From positions 1,426,001 to 1,490,000 of the forward strand of contig NZ_CP108569.1 in assembly GCF_036010505.1 (NCBI RefSeq): a stretch of DNA of 64,000 nucleotides. Direction: 5' to 3'. Shown in pieces: positions 1 through 9,394 of the stretch. The notes beneath the pieces were generated by a model, which made no database searches, was not told the origin of the DNA, and saw only the letters and a program-made list of their open reading frames with translations. The DNA comes from Streptomyces sp. NBC_01197 (GTDB lineage: Bacteria; Actinomycetota; Actinomycetes; Streptomycetales; Streptomycetaceae). The position numbers and the translations under genes were made by a program. Within the stretch, counting starts at the first letter, position 1. Each line of letters starts with the position of its first letter.

Positions 1-248
1 CCCGCTCAAGGTTGGCCCGGTGCAGAGATGTCTGCGACCCCGGAGTCTCCATCGACTCATCCACTCCTGCCACTGGCGGACGGCACGACGGCCGTCCCCG
101 CGCGGGGCGCGCGTGCTGAACCCCGCCCTATCTCCAACATGTGAACCCTCAGCTGACCCTTTGTCGCTCTCTCCCGTCAAGACCTTGAGCAAGACCTTGA
201 GCAAGGGCAGACACGGATGAGCGGGCGACCTCCCGGGGGTGAAACGGA
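1..248. other. Gene-free left edge with a 12-bp tandem repeat
   Basis: I find no convincing coding region here. The only structure is a perfect 12-bp tandem duplication, GACCTTGAGCAA, at 181-192 and 193-204. It lies about 45 bases past the terminator of the leftward ngc operon. Confidence 0.5.
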
Positions 249-284
249 CGAACCGCCCGACAGCGGATGCCGTCGGGCGGTTCG
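249..284. terminator. Terminator of the ngcEFG operon
   Basis: A perfect 13-bp inverted repeat, with arms CGAACCGCCCGAC at 249-261 and GTCGGGCGGTTCG at 272-284 around a 10-nt loop. It sits 51 bases beyond the stop codon of the last gene of the leftward operon. Confidence 0.85.
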
Positions 285-334
285 GGGTGGAGTTTCCGGC
301 GTGAGATCGGCGCCAGAGAGCGGAAGAGAGCGCT

Positions 335-1246
335 CTACTTCAGCGCTCCCGCGGTCAGCCCCGCGACGACCTGCCGCTGGAAGACGATGTACGCCGCGAG
401 AACCGGCAGCATCGCCATCACCAGACCGGCGAAGAGGCCGGAGTAGTCGCCCTTGTACCCCTGGCTGGTGGCCAGTTCGACCAGGCCCTGGGCCAGCACC
501 CGCTGCTTCGGGTCGGTGTTCAGCACCGTGGGCAGCAGATACTGGTTCCACTGGCCCAGGAAGTTGAAGATGCCCACGCTGATCAGGCCCGGCTTGGCCA
601 TCGGCAGCATCACCTGGAAGAAGGTACGGGTGTGCGAGGCACCGTCGAGCGTCGCCGCCTCGGCCACTTCTCCCGGCAGGGTGCGGAAGAACGAGGTGAG
701 GAAGAAGACGGTGAACGGCAGTGAGTAGGCGATGTAGACCAGGATCAGGCCCTGGGTCGTGTTCAGCAGACTCATGTTGTTCATGACGAAGAACAACGGC
801 ACCAGCGCCAGGATGATCGGGAAGCTCATCCCACCGACGAACAGGAAGTAGATGAACCTGTTCCCGGGGAAGTCGAAGCGCGCCAGCACATAGGCCGCCA
901 TCGAGCCGAGCAGCAGCGTGCCGACGAGCGAACCGCCGACGACGACGATGGTGTGCCCGAAGTACTGGCCCATGTGCGCCTGGCCCCAGGCGCGGGACCA
1001 GTTCTCGAAGTGCAGCCGGTCGGGCAGGCTCCACGGCTTGGCGAGGATGTCGTGGTCGTTCTTGAACGAGGACATCACCGCCCACAGCAGCGGCACCACG
1101 ACCAGGACCGCCCAGATGATGAGCACGCCGTGCGAGAAGACGTTGAGGGTGCCGCCGCTCTTCTGCTCGCGGGGCGCGACGGGCTTGGTCGGCGGCGCGG
1201 ACTCACGGTCCTTGGTGAGCTCGGCCGGAGGGGTGTCAGTGGTCAT
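335..1246 (-). CDS. ngcG: Sugar ABC transporter permease, NgcG type
   Basis: Inner-membrane permease subunit of a carbohydrate ABC importer of the MalG type, 303 residues. After a polar N-terminus of about 35 residues the first membrane segment runs near 41-58, followed by about five more. The cytoplasmic EAA loop that docks on the ATPase is visible near 196-220, starting EAATLDGAS. It starts 1 base after the stop of the upstream permease, so the two are translationally linked. The assignment to N-acetylglucosamine/chitobiose uptake rests on the partner binding protein. No ATPase gene is present; known NgcEFG systems borrow the shared ATPase MsiK encoded elsewhere. Confidence 0.85.
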   Translation of the reverse strand: MTTDTPPAELTKDRESAPPTKPVAPREQKSGGTLNVFSHGVLIIWAVLVVVPLLWAVMSSFKNDHDILAKPWSLPDRLHFENWSRAWGQAHMGQYFGHTIVVVGGSLVGTLLLGSMAAYVLARFDFPGNRFIYFLFVGGMSFPIILALVPLFFVMNNMSLLNTTQGLILVYIAYSLPFTVFFLTSFFRTLPGEVAEAATLDGASHTRTFFQVMLPMAKPGLISVGIFNFLGQWNQYLLPTVLNTDPKQRVLAQGLVELATSQGYKGDYSGLFAGLVMAMLPVLAAYIVFQRQVVAGLTAGALK

Positions 1247-1247
1247 C

Positions 1248-2171
1248 TCAGAACTCCAGCCGCTCGCGCCGGCCCAGTCGCATCACGATGGCGGCGAACA
1301 CCATGGTGAGCACGAGGAGGGCGACACCGATCGTTGTCGCGTATCCGGCCGCTCCGTCGCGGAACGCCGTCTGGTAGACGAACAGCGGCAGCACGGTCGT
1401 CGATTGGGCGGGGCCGCCGGGGCCCACGCTCATGATGTTCACCGCGGCGAACGCCTCGGCGCCGAGGGACAGGATGCCCATGTACACCCAGCCCGACTGC
1501 ACGGTGTCCCAGAGCAGCGGAAGGGTGATCCGGAAGAAGGTCGTGACCCGGCTCGCGCCGTCCAGCAGCGCGGCTTCGTAGAAGTCCTTCGGGATGGACG
1601 CCATACCGGCGGAGAAGAGCACCACGAAGAAGCCGACCTGGGACCAGACCAGGACCGCGAAGATGCACCAGAGGGCCAGCTTCGGGTCGCCGAGCCAGTC
1701 CGGCTGGATGCTGTCGAGATGGATCGCGCTCAGGGCCCCGTTGAGGATGCCCCCGTCGGGGTTGTAGATGAACCTGAAGAGCAGGGCGACGATCGCGATC
1801 GACAGCACCTGCGGGAAGAAGTACGCGATCTTGTAGAACCCCGAGCCGCGTACGCCCGCTATGGCCGCGCCCTTACGGCGACGGCCGCCGACATTCAGCA
1901 TGAAGGCGAAGAACAGCGCGAGGCCGAGCGTCACCAGCGGCAGCAACAGCACGAAAAGGACGCTGTGTTCCAGGGACTTCCAGAAAGTGGAGTCGTGGAG
2001 CATCCGGCTGTAGTTGTCGAAGCCGACCATCTTGAAGTCCGGGCTCAGGCCGGTCCAGTCGGTGAACGAGTAATAGATCGACTGAATGAACGGCCATATG
2101 ACGAAGACTGCGTACAACGCCAGTGGGACGACCAAAAACCCCACAATGAACCGGTACTTACCTTGTTGCAT
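1248..2171 (-). CDS. ngcF: Sugar ABC transporter permease, NgcF type
   Basis: MalF-type permease subunit of 307 residues, the membrane partner of the next gene. Membrane segments are seen near 10-30, 70-95, 117-135, 167-190 and in the last third. The EAA loop lies near 199-225, starting EAALLDGAS. The ATG start is 48 bases after the stop of the binding-protein gene, which fits a three-gene operon of binding protein, permease, permease. The proposed substrate, N-acetylglucosamine or chitobiose, comes from the operon's first gene and not from this sequence alone. Confidence 0.85.
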   Translation of the reverse strand: MQQGKYRFIVGFLVVPLALYAVFVIWPFIQSIYYSFTDWTGLSPDFKMVGFDNYSRMLHDSTFWKSLEHSVLFVLLLPLVTLGLALFFAFMLNVGGRRRKGAAIAGVRGSGFYKIAYFFPQVLSIAIVALLFRFIYNPDGGILNGALSAIHLDSIQPDWLGDPKLALWCIFAVLVWSQVGFFVVLFSAGMASIPKDFYEAALLDGASRVTTFFRITLPLLWDTVQSGWVYMGILSLGAEAFAAVNIMSVGPGGPAQSTTVLPLFVYQTAFRDGAAGYATTIGVALLVLTMVFAAIVMRLGRRERLEF

Positions 2172-2219
2172 GGTTCCGACCCCGATCTTCCGGCGGGTGC
2201 CGCCGCTGGTGACGCGTGC

Positions 2220-3665
2220 TCACTGGTGCTTGTAGTGCTTGATCGACGAGTCCTTGGCCGCCGCGTCCGCGTACTGCTGGCACTTCTTGACGGCCTCGGC
2301 CGGGGTCATACGGCCTGCCATCATCTCGCCGAGTACGGAGACACCGATCTGCTCCTTCTGGAGCTTCACGTACCAGTCCTGGAGGCGCGGGTTGACCACG
2401 TTGTCGCCTGCGGCCTTCAGCGCGTCGAGGCCCGACTGGAGGGCCGTCGACAACTTGAGGCCGTCGGTACCGCCGTTGAAGGCGGACAGCGACTTGACCT
2501 TGGAGGTGAAGGTCTTGGACGAGGCCTCGCTGAGCATGATGCGCAGCTGGTCCATGCCCGCCTGCGGGTTCTTGGCCTTCCGCGGCACGATGAAGGGCTC
2601 ACCACCGGAGGCCCAGATGGTGCCGTACGGCATCTTGTCCGAGGAGTCCAGGCTGGACGGCGCGCCGACCTTCATCTGGAAGTTCTTGGGCGTGGTCTTC
2701 GCCGACTCGTTCTCCACCCAGGAGCCGTTGGGGATGAAGAGCGCCTTGCCGGCAGTCCAGGCCGTCTGGGACTGGATGTGGTCGATGCCGGGCGTGCCCT
2801 TGAGGATGTAGCCCTTCTTGAAGAGCTCGTAGTAGGCGTCGAACGCGGCCTTGACCGCCGGGTGCTTCCAGGCGTTGGGGGCCAGGTCGTCGATGTCGTC
2901 GAGGACCTGACGGCCGCCGATCTTGCCGATGAAGGGGAAGAGCGAGAACGGGATGTAGTACGGGTACTTGCCCGCGTACGTCCAGCCTGCGATGCCCTTC
3001 TTCTTCGCCTTGGCGCAGACGGCGAGCATGTCGTCCCAGGTCTTGGGGTACTCGACGCCGAGGTTGTCCAGAGCGGTCTGCGAGTACCACACGCCGTAGA
3101 CGGTGTACGCGTAGTTCATGATCCAGCACGGCTGACCGTCGTACTGGCCCATCTCCACGATGCCCGGTCGCAGGGTGTCCCTGACCTTCTTGCTCGGGTC
3201 GTCGACGGACGGCGCGTCCAGCAGCGGCGTGAGGTCGGTGAGCTGGTTCTTGCCGACCAGGACACCCATGTCCATCTGCTCGGCGCCCGAGTTGTCGATC
3301 AGGTCGGGCGGGGTGCCGCCGTTGAAGCGCGGCTGCAGCTCCGACTGGATCTTCTGCGTGGCCGAGAAGTTCACCTTCGACTTCGGGTGTGCCTTGGAGT
3401 ACAGCGCGTTGGCGGCCCTGGCGTAGTCAGTGCCGAAGCCACCGTCGAAGACGACCATGTCGAGCGGGGCGGTCTCGTTCACACCGAGCGGGTTGCCGGC
3501 GGTCGTCTTGCCCTTTTTGACCTGCTTGTCGCCGCTGCTGTCACTGCTCGCGCAGGCAGAGAGGAAACTCATCGTCGGAACGGTGATCAGGCCGAGAGCG
3601 GCAGACCGCTTGATCAGATCACGACGGCCGAGGCCCTCATTGGTGCGGGCGGAGGTGGATCCCAT
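2220..3665 (-). CDS. ngcE: N-acetylglucosamine/chitobiose-binding lipoprotein NgcE
   Basis: Extracellular solute-binding lipoprotein of an ABC importer, 481 residues. I chose the ATG at 3665, not the upstream in-frame codons, because a GGCGAGG ribosome site precedes it and the N-terminus is a classic export signal: a twin-arginine stretch (GRRDLIKRS), a hydrophobic core, and a lipobox LSAC near residue 35 that gives a lipid-modified Cys. The body is a family 1 extracellular sugar-binding fold. The N-terminal sequence (MGSTSA, EGLGRRDLIKRSAALGL) matches my memory of Streptomyces NgcE, so chitin-derived aminosugar uptake is the favoured role. A DasR-like element lies 220 bases upstream. Confidence 0.85.
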   Translation of the reverse strand: MGSTSARTNEGLGRRDLIKRSAALGLITVPTMSFLSACASSDSSGDKQVKKGKTTAGNPLGVNETAPLDMVVFDGGFGTDYARAANALYSKAHPKSKVNFSATQKIQSELQPRFNGGTPPDLIDNSGAEQMDMGVLVGKNQLTDLTPLLDAPSVDDPSKKVRDTLRPGIVEMGQYDGQPCWIMNYAYTVYGVWYSQTALDNLGVEYPKTWDDMLAVCAKAKKKGIAGWTYAGKYPYYIPFSLFPFIGKIGGRQVLDDIDDLAPNAWKHPAVKAAFDAYYELFKKGYILKGTPGIDHIQSQTAWTAGKALFIPNGSWVENESAKTTPKNFQMKVGAPSSLDSSDKMPYGTIWASGGEPFIVPRKAKNPQAGMDQLRIMLSEASSKTFTSKVKSLSAFNGGTDGLKLSTALQSGLDALKAAGDNVVNPRLQDWYVKLQKEQIGVSVLGEMMAGRMTPAEAVKKCQQYADAAAKDSSIKHYKHQ

Positions 3666-3884
3666 GCTCAAGTCCTCGCCTTCTACAGGACTCAGGCGGT
3701 GTACCGGTCGCCCGTTGAGAATTCGCCTCAGGCGAAGGGCCCCGCCACCGCGGTCAGTTGACGCTGGGGGTTGCACTGGCTGCAGGAGGGAAAGCCTGGG
3801 AGTACGACCGGAGTGCCGTGAAGCCCCCTGCCCCGTTCCCCGCCCCCCTGGCCCGCCGCCAAAGACACGGCTGGGCGGACGTCG

Positions 3885-3900
3885 ACAGGTATAGTCCACT
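3885..3900. promoter_or_regulatory. Candidate DasR-responsive element (dre)
   Basis: The sequence ACAGGTATAGTCCACT matches 13 of 16 positions of the DasR consensus as I recall it (ACTGGTCTAGACCACT). DasR is the GntR-family repressor of aminosugar and chitin uptake genes in Streptomyces, so the position upstream of ngcE is biologically sensible. The site is 220 bases from the ngcE start, which implies a long leader or upstream action. Confidence 0.6.
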
Positions 3901-4097
3901 TCCCTTCGACTGGGCAAGATCGAATGCAGGTTTGAACGTCAGTCTTTCCCGAGTTGAGACCTCCCAGACATCTGGTGCACTCCGCCCACCGAGTGACACC
4001 GTCTCGTGAGAGCGCGACCAATTCTTCCGCCCGCGCGTCGTCAACACCCTTGACTCAGATGTCACTTACCTTCCTACTGGACCTTGCGCATCAGAGT

Positions 4098-4109
4098 GAC
4101 AACGTTGTC
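4098..4109. promoter_or_regulatory. Palindromic operator, copy 1 (GH92 promoter)
   Basis: Perfect 12-bp palindrome GACAACGTTGTC, 31 bases upstream of the mannosidase ATG and 48 bases after the start of a TTGACT hexamer. The same palindrome at the same offset precedes the GH2 gene at 21.3 kb. The form suggests a LacI-family operator; no regulator gene for it is in the window. Confidence 0.7.
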
Positions 4110-4139
4110 CAAAGCGCTTAGGTGAGAGGAAAGACCCTC

Positions 4140-7100
4140 ATGCAGACCAGACCTCGGCACAGGGCCGGCCCGGCCGCCGCCCTGGTGGCGGCCGCTTTTG
4201 TGCTTGTCGTTTCGGGCCAGGGCGCGGCCGTCGCCCAACCCGCCCAACCCCATGGAGGGGACAAGGGATTCAGCTCCTCGTTCGAAGCGGATCAGCCGCA
4301 GCCGGACTGGCGCAATACCGTGGAAGTGGGCCCGGACGGCCATAAACGGGCCTCCGGTATTGATGGCACCATCAATGCGGGAATACCCGGCAATGTCACG
4401 GACCATGTCGTCACTCTGCGCGCCAGTGACGAGAACGCCGGGAGCGGTGAGGGCAAGGGCAGCCTCATCGACATCAATCCGGACACCAAGTGGCTGGCAT
4501 TCCATCCCACGGCATGGGTGGAGTTCGATCTCGACGAGGCGGTCAAGCTCAAGACGTACGCGCTGACATCCGCGAACGATCACGACGAGCGCGACCCGAA
4601 GGACTGGACCCTCCAGGGCTCCACCGACGGCAAGGACTGGAAGACCCTCAACACCCAGCAGGGCCAGGACTTCGACAAGCGGTTCCAGACGAAGTCGTAC
4701 GACATCGCGGGCGCGGACACCGCATACGCGCACTACCGCCTCGACATCACCGCCAATCACGGGGCCACCGACGCGGTGCAGCTCGCCGACGTCCAGTTCT
4801 CGGACGGCGACACGAGCACGCCCCCGCCGTCGGACATGGTGACCCGGGTGGACAGCGGACCCACCTCGTCGCCGACCGCCAAGACCGGCGCCGGGTTCAC
4901 CGGCATCAGGTCGCTGCGGTACGAGGGTACGCAGGCGGGCACCGGCCGCGCGTACTCGTACAACAAGGTCTTCGATGTCAACACCCGGATCAGCCGGAAC
5001 ACCGAGCTGTCGTACAAGGTCTTCCCGGAGATGGGCAAGACCGATCTGAACTACCCGTCCACCAATGTGGCGGTCGACCTCGCCTTCACGGACGGCACCT
5101 ATCTGAGCGACCTGAAGGCCACCGACTCCAACGGCGGGCTGCTGACGCCACAGGGTCAGGGGGCCGCCAAGCGGCTGTACGTCAACCAGTGGAACGCCGT
5201 CTCGTCGGACATTGGGACGGTCGCCGCCGGCAAGACCGTCGACCGGATCCTGGTGGCGTACGACTCCCCCAAGGGCCCGGCGACGTTCCGGGGCTGGATC
5301 GACGACATCTCGCTGGCGGCCAAGAAGGCGGAGAAGCCGTCCGCACACCTCTCGGACTACGCCCTCACCACCCGGGGCACCAATTCGAGCGGCTCGTTCT
5401 CGCGCGGCAACAACTTCCCGGCGACCGCCGTCCCGAACGGCTTCAACTTCTGGACGCCGGTCACCGACGCGGGCTCCACCAGCTGGCTCTACAACTACGC
5501 GAACGGCAACAATGCCGACAATCTGCCAACCCTCCAGGCCTTCAGTGCCAGCCATGAACCCAGCCCCTGGATGGGCGACCGGCAGACCTTCCAGGTGATG
5601 CCGTCGGTGGACTCCGGCACCCCGGACGCCTCCAGGACCAAGCGCGCGCTCCCCTTCAAGCACGAGAACGAGGTCGCGAAGCCCGACTACTACGGGGTCA
5701 CCTTCGAGAACGGCCTCAAGGCCGAGATGACGCCGACCGACCACGCGGCGATGATGCGGTTCACCTACCCCGGTGACAACGCGAGCATGATCTTCGACAA
5801 CATCTCCAACGCCGGCGGTCTCACGCTGGACCCGAAGACCGGCACCTTCAGCGGCTACTCGGACGTCAAGAGCGGCGGCTCCGCCGGCGCGACCCGGATG
5901 TTCGTGTACGGGGTCGTCGACGCCCCGGTCACCGCGAGCTCGAAGCTCACCGGCGGGGGCGGCGACGACGTCACCGGCTATATGCGCTTCAAGCCCGGCA
6001 AGAACCGTACGGTCACCCTGCGCATCGCGACCTCGCTCATCGGCGTCGACCAGGCGAAGTCCAACCTCGCCCAGGAGCTCCCCGCGTCGTCGACCTTCGC
6101 GGGCACCGAGGCGAAGGCCCGCTCCCAGTGGGACAAGATCCTCGGAAAGATCGAGGTGCAGGGCGCCACGCACGACCAGCTGACCTCGCTCTACTCGTCC
6201 ATGTACCGGCTGTACCTCTACCCGAACTCGGGCTCGGAGAAGGTCGGTTCGAAGACGGAGTACGCGAGCCCCTTCTCGGCCAAGGCCGGTGACGACACCC
6301 CGACGCACACGGGCGCCAAGGTCGTGGACGGTTCGGTGTACGTCAACAACGGCTTCTGGGACACATACCGGACGACCTGGCCCGCGTACTCCTTCCTCAC
6401 CCCGAAGAAGGCGGGGAAGATGGTCGACGGCTTCGTCCAGCAGTACAAGGACGGCGGCTGGATGTCCCGCTGGTCCTCCCCCGGCTACGCCGACCTGATG
6501 ACCGGCACCAGTTCGGACGTGGCGTTCGCGGACGCCTATGTCAAGGGCGTGAAGTTCGACGCGAAGGCGGCGTACGAGGCGGCCGTGAAGAACGCCACTG
6601 TCGTTCCGTCCAGCTCCGGCGTCGGCCGCAAGGGCATGGACACCTCGCCCTTCACGGGCTACGCCTCCACCGCGACCAACGAGGGCATGTCGTGGTCGAT
6701 GGAGGGCTACATCAACGACTACGGCATCGCCCAGATGGGCCAGGCGCTCTACAAGAAGACCCACGAGGCCCGCTACAAGGAGGAGTCGGAGTACTTCCTC
6801 AACCGGGCGCAGAACTACGTCAAGCTCTTCGACCCCGAGATCGGCTTCTTCCAGGGCAAGAACCCGGACGGCGGCTGGCGGCTCCCGGCCGACAAGTACG
6901 ACCCGAAGGTCTGGGGTTACGACTACACGGAGACCGACGGCTGGGGGTACGCCTTCACCGCTCCGCAGGACTCGCGCGGTCTGGCCAACCTCTACGGTGG
7001 CCAGGCGGGTCTGGCGAAGAAGCTGGACACCTACTTCTCGACGCCGCAGACCGCGGGCCCCGAGACCACCGGCTCGTACGGTGGCATCATCCACGAGATG

Positions 7101-7964
7101 ATCGAGGCGCGGGATGTGCGCATGGGCCAGTACGGGCACAGCAACCAGCCCGCCCACCACGTCACCTACATGTACGACGCGGCCGGCCAGCCCTGGAAGG
7201 CGCAGGAGAAGATCCGCGATGTGCTCAGCCGGCTGTACGTGGGCAGTGACATCGGGCAGGGCTATCTCGGCGACGAGGACAACGGCGAGCAGTCGGCCTG
7301 GTACATCTTCTCCTCGCTCGGCTTCTACCCCCTGGTGATGGGCAGCGGCGAATTCGCCGTCGGCTCACCGCAGTTCACCAAGGCCACCGTGCATCTGGAC
7401 AACGGCAGGGACCTGGTGGTCAAGGCCCCGCAGAACAGCGCCAAGAACATCTATGTGCAGGGCCTCAAGGTGAACGGCAAGGCGTGGAACTCCACCGCGC
7501 TGCCCAACGACGTTCTGCAGCACGGCGGCACCCTGGACTTCGCCATGGGCCCCCAGCCGTCGAAGTGGGGCACCGGAAAGAACGCGGCCCCGGTCTCGAT
7601 CGCCAAGGACGACAAGGTGCCGTCGCCGCGCGAGGACGCCACGAACGGCCCCGGTGCGCTCTTCGACAACACGTCGAAGACGGACGCCTCGTTCACCTCG
7701 GCCGACCTCCCGGTGAAGTCGGCGACCAGGGCCGTGCAGTACACCCTCACCTCGTCGGACAAGGCCAAGGCCCCGACCGGGTGGAAGCTGGAGGGCTCCG
7801 CCGACGGCACGACGTGGACCACGCTGGACCAGCGCTCGGGTGAGTCGTTCGGCTACGACAAGCAGACCCGGGTCTTCTCCGTGGATCACCCGGGCACGTA
7901 CCAGAAGTACCGCCTGGTGAGCACCGGGACGGCGACGCTGGCGGAGGTGGAGCTGCTGTCCTGA
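4140..7964 (+). CDS. Secreted GH92 alpha-1,2-mannosidase with F5/8-type C domains
   Basis: Exported glycosidase of 1274 residues predicted to trim alpha-1,2-mannose from N-glycans or mannans in a calcium-dependent way. I chose ATG 4140 over GTG 4122 because GAGAGGA lies at good distance. The signal peptide ends near residue 33 (AVAQPAQP). A discoidin-like carbohydrate-binding domain follows near 60-195, a beta-sandwich region to about 400, the GH92 domain from about 400 to 1150, and a second discoidin-like domain at the C-terminus. GH92 landmarks include FWDTYRTTWPAYSF and GDEDNGEQSAWYIFSSLGFYP, which holds the likely general-acid Glu. The gene stands alone, closed by two hairpins, and is probably controlled by the palindrome just upstream. 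Confidence 0.88.
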   Translation: MQTRPRHRAGPAAALVAAAFVLVVSGQGAAVAQPAQPHGGDKGFSSSFEADQPQPDWRNTVEVGPDGHKRASGIDGTINAGIPGNVTDHVVTLRASDENAGSGEGKGSLIDINPDTKWLAFHPTAWVEFDLDEAVKLKTYALTSANDHDERDPKDWTLQGSTDGKDWKTLNTQQGQDFDKRFQTKSYDIAGADTAYAHYRLDITANHGATDAVQLADVQFSDGDTSTPPPSDMVTRVDSGPTSSPTAKTGAGFTGIRSLRYEGTQAGTGRAYSYNKVFDVNTRISRNTELSYKVFPEMGKTDLNYPSTNVAVDLAFTDGTYLSDLKATDSNGGLLTPQGQGAAKRLYVNQWNAVSSDIGTVAAGKTVDRILVAYDSPKGPATFRGWIDDISLAAKKAEKPSAHLSDYALTTRGTNSSGSFSRGNNFPATAVPNGFNFWTPVTDAGSTSWLYNYANGNNADNLPTLQAFSASHEPSPWMGDRQTFQVMPSVDSGTPDASRTKRALPFKHENEVAKPDYYGVTFENGLKAEMTPTDHAAMMRFTYPGDNASMIFDNISNAGGLTLDPKTGTFSGYSDVKSGGSAGATRMFVYGVVDAPVTASSKLTGGGGDDVTGYMRFKPGKNRTVTLRIATSLIGVDQAKSNLAQELPASSTFAGTEAKARSQWDKILGKIEVQGATHDQLTSLYSSMYRLYLYPNSGSEKVGSKTEYASPFSAKAGDDTPTHTGAKVVDGSVYVNNGFWDTYRTTWPAYSFLTPKKAGKMVDGFVQQYKDGGWMSRWSSPGYADLMTGTSSDVAFADAYVKGVKFDAKAAYEAAVKNATVVPSSSGVGRKGMDTSPFTGYASTATNEGMSWSMEGYINDYGIAQMGQALYKKTHEARYKEESEYFLNRAQNYVKLFDPEIGFFQGKNPDGGWRLPADKYDPKVWGYDYTETDGWGYAFTAPQDSRGLANLYGGQAGLAKKLDTYFSTPQTAGPETTGSYGGIIHEMIEARDVRMGQYGHSNQPAHHVTYMYDAAGQPWKAQEKIRDVLSRLYVGSDIGQGYLGDEDNGEQSAWYIFSSLGFYPLVMGSGEFAVGSPQFTKATVHLDNGRDLVVKAPQNSAKNIYVQGLKVNGKAWNSTALPNDVLQHGGTLDFAMGPQPSKWGTGKNAAPVSIAKDDKVPSPREDATNGPGALFDNTSKTDASFTSADLPVKSATRAVQYTLTSSDKAKAPTGWKLEGSADGTTWTTLDQRSGESFGYDKQTRVFSVDHPGTYQKYRLVSTGTATLAEVELLS

Positions 7965-7967
7965 TCC

Positions 7968-7997
7968 GCGAGTGATCACCGGCGGGTGATCACTCGC
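7968..7997. terminator. Terminator after the GH92 gene
   Basis: Perfect 13-bp inverted repeat GCGAGTGATCACC / GGTGATCACTCGC with a 4-nt loop, immediately after the mannosidase stop codon. Confidence 0.85.
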
Positions 7998-8012
7998 ACG
8001 GAGTGAACTGCT

Positions 8013-8042
8013 GGGGCGGGCCTGGATTTCCGGGCCCGCCCC
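8013..8042. terminator. Second hairpin after the GH92 gene
   Basis: Arms GGGGCGGGCC (8013-8022) and GGCCCGCCCC (8033-8042), a very GC-rich 10-bp stem with a 10-nt loop. It follows the first terminator and may act as a backup. Confidence 0.65.
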
Positions 8043-8129
8043 TCAGCCCGTACAGAGCCCGTGCGCTTGCCGTCCCGCCGGGGAAGAGTGTTTGGCCTTG
8101 AGCGCGCTCCAGCATCTACGGTCGGTTCC

Positions 8130-9120
8130 GTGGATTCCACACTTCCGCTGCGCCGTCTCGGCGAACTGACCGTCTCCGCCCAGGGCCTCGGCTGCATGGG
8201 GATGAGCCACGGCTACGGCGCGTCCGGCGACGACCAGTCGATCGCCACCATCCACCGCGCCCTCGAACTGGGCGTCACCCTGCTCGACACATCGGACTTC
8301 TACGGCGCCGGGCCACAACGAGGAGCTCATCGGCCGGGCGCTGGCCGGGCGCCGCGAACAGGCCGTGCTGGCAACCAAGTTCGGCTTCGCCAACCGGCTG
8401 GGCGCGCCGGTCGACATCCGGGGCGACGCCGCGTACGTGCGGCAGGCCTGTGACGCGTCGCTGCGCAGACTGGGCACTGACCACATCGATCTGCACTACC
8501 AGCACCGGGTCGACCCGGACGTTCCCATCGAGGAGACCGTCGGTGCGATGGCGGAACTGGTCACCGCGGGCAAGGTCCGCCACCTGGGGCTCTCCGAGGC
8601 GAGCGCGGAGACCGTCCGGCGCGCCCACGCGGTGCATCCGATCGCCGCGCTGCAGAGCGAGTGGTCGCTCTGGACCAGGGACCTGGAGCAGGAGATCGCG
8701 CCGGTCTGCCGCGAGCTCGGTATCGGTCTCGTGCCGTTCTCGCCGCTCGGCCGCGGCTTCCTCACCGGGCGGTAGACCTCGCTGGACGGTCTGCCGGAGA
8801 CCGACCCGCGCCGCGGCCAGCCCCGGTTCGCCGACGGCAATCTGGAGCAGAACCTCGCCATCGTGGACCGGCTCAACGAGCCGGCCGCCGCACGGGGTGT
8901 GACCGCCCGTCAGCTGGCACTGGCCTGGGTGCAGCACCGGGGATCCGATGTGGTGCCGATTCCGGGTACCCGCCGGGAGAAGTACCTGGAGGAGAACGTC
9001 ATGGCGGCGACCCTGGAACTGTCGGGCGCCGAACTGACGGCGATCGACGACGCGGCGCCCGCCGGGTCGGTCGCAGGCACCCGGTATGACAAGGGAAACC
9101 TGGGCTTCGTCAACCGCTGA
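8130..9120 (+). pseudogene. Broken aldo/keto reductase
   Basis: Reads as an NADPH-dependent aldo/keto reductase of about 330 residues, starting at GTG 8130 with [12 protein letters not shown] and [13 protein letters not shown]. Two lesions break it. One extra base near 8308-8313 shifts the frame just after DTSDFYGAG, where the family Tyr is, and the correct frame resumes with [20 protein letters not shown] at 8773-8775 then interrupts the frame after FLTGR, although the sequence continues in frame (LNEPAAARGVTARQLALAWVQ) to the TGA at 9118-9120. The conserved residues on both sides suggest recent loss. Two independent lesions make a sequencing error less likely. Confidence 0.8.
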
Positions 9121-9137
9121 ACCCGGCGTCGGCACGC

Positions 9138-9155
9138 TTTTAGTCACGCGTAAAA
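9138..9155. promoter_or_regulatory. AT-rich dyad upstream of xylA
   Basis: TTTTA and TAAAA arms (9138-9142 and 9151-9155) flank an 8-nt centre, about 240 bases upstream of xylA. A/T-rich dyads of this kind are typical of ROK-family xylose regulators, but no such regulator gene is present, so this is only a candidate operator. Confidence 0.35.
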
Positions 9156-9394
9156 CAAATAAAGACCGACAGTAGCCTGCGGGCACCGAGGAGAAACCGG
9201 ACCGGATCCCCTTGGTGCTCGTAGCCATGACGACGGCGGTTGCCGCCGAGTTGCCGCTGAGCGTTTCCGGTCAAGCACTGCCCAAGCTCTGGAAAGAACC
9301 CCGGCGATGCCGTATTAGTACTGTCAGCAAACAAATCCCTCCCGGGCGGCTGTGCGCGGCGGCCCGGGCCCTCGTCGACAAGAGGCTGCTGATC

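Larger units (their letters stand above)
3666..4139. promoter_or_regulatory. Divergent promoter region of ngcE and the GH92 mannosidase
   Basis: No gene in this 474-base stretch. It must carry the leftward ngcE promoter and the rightward mannosidase promoter. It holds a DasR-like element at 3885-3900, a TTGACT -35-like hexamer at 4050-4055 and a perfect 12-bp palindrome at 4098-4109, each described separately. Confidence 0.7.

Noticed and set aside
918..3761. Very long open frame antisense to the ngc operon
   Set aside because: It is the complement of a clear transporter operon and has the Arg/Val/Asp-rich composition typical of shadow frames in high-GC DNA, with no domain or ribosome site.
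4074..7160. 1000-codon open frame antisense to the GH92 gene
   Set aside because: The plus strand encodes a full-length recognisable glycosidase; the antisense product is low-complexity Val/Arg/Gly.
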